A stretch of DNA of 64,000 bases from Rhodococcus sp. G-MC3 (GTDB taxonomy: Bacteria > Actinomycetota > Actinomycetes > Mycobacteriales > Mycobacteriaceae). Numbering within the stretch: the stretch's first letter is position 1; each line of letters opens with the position of its first letter. Shown piece by piece: positions 60,603-64,000 of the stretch. The stretch is taken from NCBI RefSeq assembly GCF_030063335.1, contig NZ_JASISW010000003.1, positions 124,001-188,000 of the forward strand. Reading direction: 5' to 3'. The notes beneath the pieces were generated by a model. The model saw only the letters and a program-made list of their open reading frames with translations, was not told where the DNA came from and made no database searches. Both the position numbers and the translations under genes were made by a program.

Positions 60603-61406
60603 TCACTCACGGGCGGCGAGCAGGTCCGGGAGATCGGCCACCGAGTCGATGACGTGGTTCGGCTGTAATCCGAACTCCTGCTCGGCGCGGCGGTCCAGCA
60701 CGTCCTGCTGAAACTTTCCGGTCCGCACGAGTACTCCGGTCATGCCGACGACCTGGGCTGCGAGCACGTCGTTGTCCAGGTCGTCGCCGACCATCACCAC
60801 ATCGGCTGGATCGACGCCCATCCGTTCGGCTGCGGTCTGGAATCCCAGCGGCGCAGGCTTCCCGACGGCTTTCGCCGTGTGTCCCGACGCCTTCTCCATC
60901 CCGGCGAGATACATGCCGGTGTCGATGCGAAGTCCCGCGCCGGTGGTCCACATGAGGCTGCGATGCATGGCGACGACGGGGATGCCGCGGCACAACCAGT
61001 CGTAGACCCTGCTGAGTCGTTCGTGGGTGAATTCCGGTCCTGCGCCGCCGATGACGACCACCTCGGGATCGCCGCCCGATTCGGGGACGAATTCGATGCC
61101 GGGCATATCGCCCGCAATGTCGCCGTTGTTGATCAGCACCGTTCGCGCTCCCGGGTAGGTCTCGCGCAGGTAATCGGCGGTGAGGCTCGCAGCGGTGACG
61201 ATCTCGTCGGCGTGGACCGGCATGCCTGCCTCGGTCAGCGCGTCGGCGATCTGGGCCCGTGTCTTGGATGTGGTGTTGGTCAGAAACGCCCGCGCGATGT
61301 CGCGGCTGTTCAGGAAGTCCAGCGTCTCGGCTGCACCCGGCACCGGTTTCCATGATGTGACCAGTACGCCGTCGATGTCGAAGAGAACGCCTCCCAATAA
61401 ACCCAT
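60603..61406 (-). CDS. HAD-superfamily (subfamily IIA) phosphatase
   Basis: A 267-residue NagD-like HAD hydrolase. Motif I is LFDIDGVLV (D10, D12), motif II FLTNTTSKTR, motif III lysine in VGKPAP and motif IV MVGDDLDNDVLAA. The IIA cap domain lies between. Substrate could be a nucleotide or sugar phosphate. It converges on purB with about 48 bases between. Confidence 0.9.
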   Translation of the reverse strand: MGLLGGVLFDIDGVLVTSWKPVPGAAETLDFLNSRDIARAFLTNTTSKTRAQIADALTEAGMPVHADEIVTAASLTADYLRETYPGARTVLINNGDIAGDMPGIEFVPESGGDPEVVVIGGAGPEFTHERLSRVYDWLCRGIPVVAMHRSLMWTTGAGLRIDTGMYLAGMEKASGHTAKAVGKPAPLGFQTAAERMGVDPADVVMVGDDLDNDVLAAQVVGMTGVLVRTGKFQQDVLDRRAEQEFGLQPNHVIDSVADLPDLLAARE

Positions 61407-61458
61407 GGCCAGACTTTAGTCGCGGGCCCGCCCCTGTGCAGTCCTAGACTGTGCGTCT

Positions 61459-61884
61459 ATGAATCCGTACACAATTTTTGCCGAAATCATTGCCGGGACC
61501 GCCGAATCCAGTCGGGTGTACGAGGACGACCTTGTGCTGGCGTTCCTCGATATCAGGCCGGTCACTCGTGGTCACGTGCTGGTCGTTCCGAAGACGCAAG
61601 CTCGGTCCTTGGCAGAATTGGACCCCGAGATCGGTGCGCACATGTTCGTCGTCGGGCAGAAGGTTGCTGCCGCATTGCGGGCGAGCGATCCCCGATGCGC
61701 AGGCGTCAATTTCTTCCTCGCCGACGGTGAAGTGGCCGGCCAGGAAATCTTCCACGTTCATCTTCATGTGATCCCGCGGACGACGGGTGACGGGTTCGGG
61801 CTGCGGGCGCGTCCGACATCGCCTGCGCGGGCCGAACTCGACCACAGAGCAGTGGAGATCGCGTCGGCATTGGCGAGGTCGTGA
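61459..61884 (+). CDS. HIT-family protein
   Basis: A 141-residue histidine-triad protein with IFAEIIAGTAESSRVYEDDLVLAFLD at the start (about 6-31) and the triad HVHLHVIPR (99-107). Nucleotide hydrolase or AMP-transfer activity is expected. Distinct from the HIT gene at 49.3 kb. Converges on the entA-type gene with 33 bases between. Confidence 0.92.
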   Translation: MNPYTIFAEIIAGTAESSRVYEDDLVLAFLDIRPVTRGHVLVVPKTQARSLAELDPEIGAHMFVVGQKVAAALRASDPRCAGVNFFLADGEVAGQEIFHVHLHVIPRTTGDGFGLRARPTSPARAELDHRAVEIASALARS

Positions 61885-61917
61885 CTGTCGTTGCACGCCG
61901 AGCGAGGTGATTGCGGT

Positions 61918-62691
61918 TTACGCACGCAGTGTCGCTCCACCGTCGACGTACAGCGATTGCATGGTGATGTGGCGTGCTCGGTCGGAGAGCAGGAACTCGA
62001 CGGCATCCGCTATGTCCTCGGGTGACGCTATGCGGCCCAGTGGAATTCCTGCTTTGTAGGTGGCCAGGTCGCCGTCGATGACGGCCCGCGCATTGCTGTC
62101 GTCGGTGGGGTCCGCCCACATCGCGCGCTGCATGTCGGTGTCGGTCGAGCCTGGCGCGACGATGTTCGCCCGAATCCCGTACTGCGCCAGTTCGAGCCCT
62201 ACTATTCGGGTCAACATCGTCGACGCAGCCTTCGACGATCCGTACGCACCCATCGACATCCTCGGTACGCCTGCGGAGTTGGAGCCGACGACGACGATCG
62301 AACCAGCGCGGCGCTCACGCATCGAGCGACCGACCGCTTGTACGACGTTGAGCAGACCGAACAGGTTGACATCGAAAATGTTTCGGAATTCTTCGATATT
62401 CGAATCGAGAACGCTACCGGTGCAAAGGATTCCGGCGACGTGGGCGAGAGCACCGATGGGACCGTGAACGGACTCGATGTCGGAGACCGCGGACCTCACG
62501 GCGTTGGAATCGCGTATGTCCAGAACATGGGTGCTGATCGGTTGCTGCGGGGCACCGGCCGCACGCGCGGTCTCGGCGAGTCCGCGGGCATCGACGTCGG
62601 CCAGTGCGAGACGGTGACCCGACGCAGCCAGCCCGACGGCGACCGCCCGGCCGATGCCGTTCGCGGCACCGACTACGAGAGTGACCGTCAC
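61918..62691 (-). CDS. entA: 2,3-dihydro-2,3-dihydroxybenzoate dehydrogenase
   Basis: A 257-residue classical short-chain dehydrogenase forming 2,3-dihydroxybenzoate, the catechol of siderophores. NAD motif GAANGIG (8-14), catalytic S137, Y150 and K154 (YGSSK), and C-terminal YVDGGATLRA. GTG 62691 overlaps the stop of the isochorismate synthase gene (GTGA), so expression is coupled to it and iron-regulated. Assignment as EntA rather than a generic SDR rests on this context and overall similarity. Confidence 0.88.
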   Translation of the reverse strand: MTVTLVVGAANGIGRAVAVGLAASGHRLALADVDARGLAETARAAGAPQQPISTHVLDIRDSNAVRSAVSDIESVHGPIGALAHVAGILCTGSVLDSNIEEFRNIFDVNLFGLLNVVQAVGRSMRERRAGSIVVVGSNSAGVPRMSMGAYGSSKAASTMLTRIVGLELAQYGIRANIVAPGSTDTDMQRAMWADPTDDSNARAVIDGDLATYKAGIPLGRIASPEDIADAVEFLLSDRARHITMQSLYVDGGATLRA

Positions 62692-63833
62692 AGCGACACT
62701 CCGAGTGCGCTCAGCACGGTGCCGAACTTGGTGATGGTTTCGCGCAGTTCCGCATCGGGGTCGGATTCGGCCACGATTCCTCCTCCTGCGTATGCGGTCA
62801 CCTCTCGACCGTGCCTGCTGATCTCGGCGCATCGGATGGCAACCATCCATTCGCCGTCACCGTTGGCATCACACCATCCGATCGCGCCTGCGTAGAAGCC
62901 TCGATCGCCTTCGAGTTCGTCGATGGTCGAGTAGGCGAGATCGGTCGGGGTTCCGCACACCGCAGGCGTTGGATGCAGGGCGAGCGCGAGATCGAGAGCG
63001 GTGGTGGACTTTTCGTGCAGCTCACCTCTGATCGGGGTCCCGAGGTGCCAGAGTTGCGGTGTGTGCGTGACGGTGGGTCCTCGTGGAATATCGAGTGCGC
63101 TGCAGAATGGCGAGAGAGCTGTGCGGATGGCGTCGACGACGAACGCATGCTCGCGTCGATCCTTGGGTGATTCCGCGAGACTGCGACCGATCTCGCGGTC
63201 GGTTGTTTCGTTCCGATGGCGTGGAGCCGAACCGGCCAAGGGATGGCAGGTGACTATTCGCCCCTGTCGACGGATCAACACCTCGGGACTCGAACCGACG
63301 AGCGATCGACCGACAAACGATCCACCGGCCGCGCCGAGGTCGACGAGGTACCCATTGCCCGACGGGTTGCCTGCCACCAGAGCGGCGAGTACCGATCTTG
63401 GATCGACGACGGCGTCGGTACGCAGTGCGAGTCTCCGGGCAAGGACCACTTTTTGCAGCGGCGTCGACGCAGTACGCAGAACGTTCACTGCTGTACGAAC
63501 GCGATCGATGTGGTCGTCCTCGCACAGGTCCCCGACGACGAACTCCGGCAGATCGGTCAGCACGAGTGGTGGCTGCCAGGGGAGCGGCGAGACTGTGAGA
63601 TTCAGCGGTGCAGTCAGCGCACTCGGAGTCTGGCGCGAGAAGGGGAGTGCGCCGACGACGGCATCGACATCGCCCGAACGCAGGGCATCGGCGGCGGCCG
63701 CGGCGTCATCGAACTGTGCACGGACGCCCGTTGCGGTCACGCTTCCGTGCGGGCGGGAGAGGACGAATGAGCCTGGCGTCCCTGCTGCTACGGCGTCGAT
63801 GGTGGGCGTCGCCGCAGCGATATGCGAAGTCAT
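62688..63833 (-). CDS. entC: Isochorismate synthase (EntC/DhbC type)
   Basis: A 381-residue chorismate-utilising enzyme that converts chorismate to isochorismate with Mg2+. Family landmarks: KVVLARRLALRTD (about 129-141), GSFVGRSLVGSSPEVLIRR, TCHPLAGSAPRH (about 195-206), PAVCGTPTDLAYSTIDELE, and the C-terminal AYAGGGIVAESDPDAELRET. First gene of a unit with entA. An IdeR-type box lies about 80 bases upstream of its ATG, so iron repression is expected. A menaquinone-specific MenF is less likely given entA next door. Confidence 0.93.
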   Translation of the reverse strand: MTSHIAAATPTIDAVAAGTPGSFVLSRPHGSVTATGVRAQFDDAAAAADALRSGDVDAVVGALPFSRQTPSALTAPLNLTVSPLPWQPPLVLTDLPEFVVGDLCEDDHIDRVRTAVNVLRTASTPLQKVVLARRLALRTDAVVDPRSVLAALVAGNPSGNGYLVDLGAAGGSFVGRSLVGSSPEVLIRRQGRIVTCHPLAGSAPRHRNETTDREIGRSLAESPKDRREHAFVVDAIRTALSPFCSALDIPRGPTVTHTPQLWHLGTPIRGELHEKSTTALDLALALHPTPAVCGTPTDLAYSTIDELEGDRGFYAGAIGWCDANGDGEWMVAIRCAEISRHGREVTAYAGGGIVAESDPDAELRETITKFGTVLSALGVSL

Positions 63834-63887
63834 CTCGTTGCCTCGTTTCGTCGGTTTCGACCCACCTGGTGGTGCTCGATGATGGAA

Positions 63888-63897
63888 AGGCTAGCCT
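63888..63897. promoter_or_regulatory. Palindrome AGGCTAGCCT upstream of entC
   Basis: Perfect 10-bp palindrome, flanked by AA on each side, partly matching the iron-box half-site TTAGGCTA. It may be a second IdeR/DtxR site serving the entC side of the divergent promoter. Confidence 0.45.
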
Positions 63898-63914
63898 AAA
63901 CCGGATGTCGTAGA

Positions 63915-63933
63915 ATAGGTTAGGCTAAATTAT
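63915..63933. promoter_or_regulatory. IdeR/DtxR iron box
   Basis: TAGGTTAGGCTAA (63916-63928) is identical to the core of the consensus TTAGGTTAGGCTAACCTAA; 15 of 19 positions match overall. It lies between the divergent entC-entA operon and the gene beginning at 63964. Confidence 0.8.
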
Positions 63934-63963
63934 CTTCCAACCGACAAGGATGCATTGTTACCC

Positions 63964-64000
63964 ATGGCCAGCAACAATTCCGACGTAGTGGATATCCTCG
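63964..64000 (+). CDS. Start of a gene cut by the window end
   Basis: ATG 63964 opens a frame (MASNNSDVVDIL) that continues past the window. AAGGA is visible but 13 bases upstream, so the start is tentative. The iron box directly upstream suggests a siderophore biosynthesis or uptake gene; twelve residues do not allow a product call. Confidence 0.5.
   Translation, partial: MASNNSDVVDIL

Overview
The window is high-GC actinobacterial DNA. It most resembles Rhodococcus or a close relative in the Mycobacteriales. The reasons are an alkB-rubA1-rubA2-tetR alkane-oxidation cluster, a DUF222/13E12 HNH gene with a mycobacterial-type SOS box, an IdeR-type iron box in front of catecholate-siderophore genes, and several blocks that match the Mycobacterium tuberculosis gene order as I know it (phoP-phoR near a HIT gene, purD and purB nearby; pruA-putB divergent from a PucR-type activator; a coupled pair of CNNM/CBS genes). 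It reads as ordinary chromosome. I found no rRNA, tRNA, CRISPR array, prophage or complete insertion sequence.

Layout. 1-4.8 kb: end of a DHA2 drug transporter, a 5'-truncated MHS transporter, and a fused alpha-beta 2-oxoacid dehydrogenase E1. 4.8-7.7 kb: elaA-type acetyltransferase, tetR, two rubredoxins and alkB, all on the minus strand. 7.7-13.9 kb: PPOX and SRPBCC proteins, type III glutamine synthetase, two CNNM/CBS membrane proteins, and two candidate micro-genes. 13.9-21.2 kb: MarR/AbrB/MFS/TetR group, a Tat-exported ceramidase, a VOC remnant, and an HxlR-QOR2 pair. 21.2-29.2 kb: FUSC exporter with MarR, an MMPL-lipocalin operon with MarR, a STAS protein, and a FAD oxidoreductase with an SRPBCC partner. 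29.3-34.6 kb: a carboxylate-uptake locus (UspA, CitMHS carrier, orphan TctC-like lipoprotein) divergent from a CitA/CitB-type two-component system. 34.7-44.9 kb: dienelactone hydrolase, DUF222-HNH protein, proline catabolism (pruA-putB with pruC), and TetR/acyl-CoA dehydrogenase/hydrolase. 44.9-49.8 kb: a decapeptide-repeat protein, an SMR pump, a damaged phoPR, MFS and HIT. 49.8-64 kb: GT2-GtrA and GT39 membrane glycosyltransferases, purD, AbiEi/DUF559 protein, thiM, aminotransferase, threonine aldolase, TetR, purB, HAD phosphatase, HIT, and entA/entC-type siderophore genes.

Main observations. phoP and phoR appear to be fused out of frame by one internal deletion that removes the PhoP DNA-binding domain and the PhoR first membrane segment plus sensor domain, although the upstream PhoP box is intact. 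Two other genes (an MHS transporter and a VOC protein) are also deletion remnants. A palindromic intergenic repeat with a shared stem occurs three times, each time just after a gene end. An uncharacterised protein carries 13 tandem copies of a ten-residue repeat. Many divergent regulator-target pairs have visible dyad operators. I do not see a wholly new multi-gene defence or biosynthetic system.
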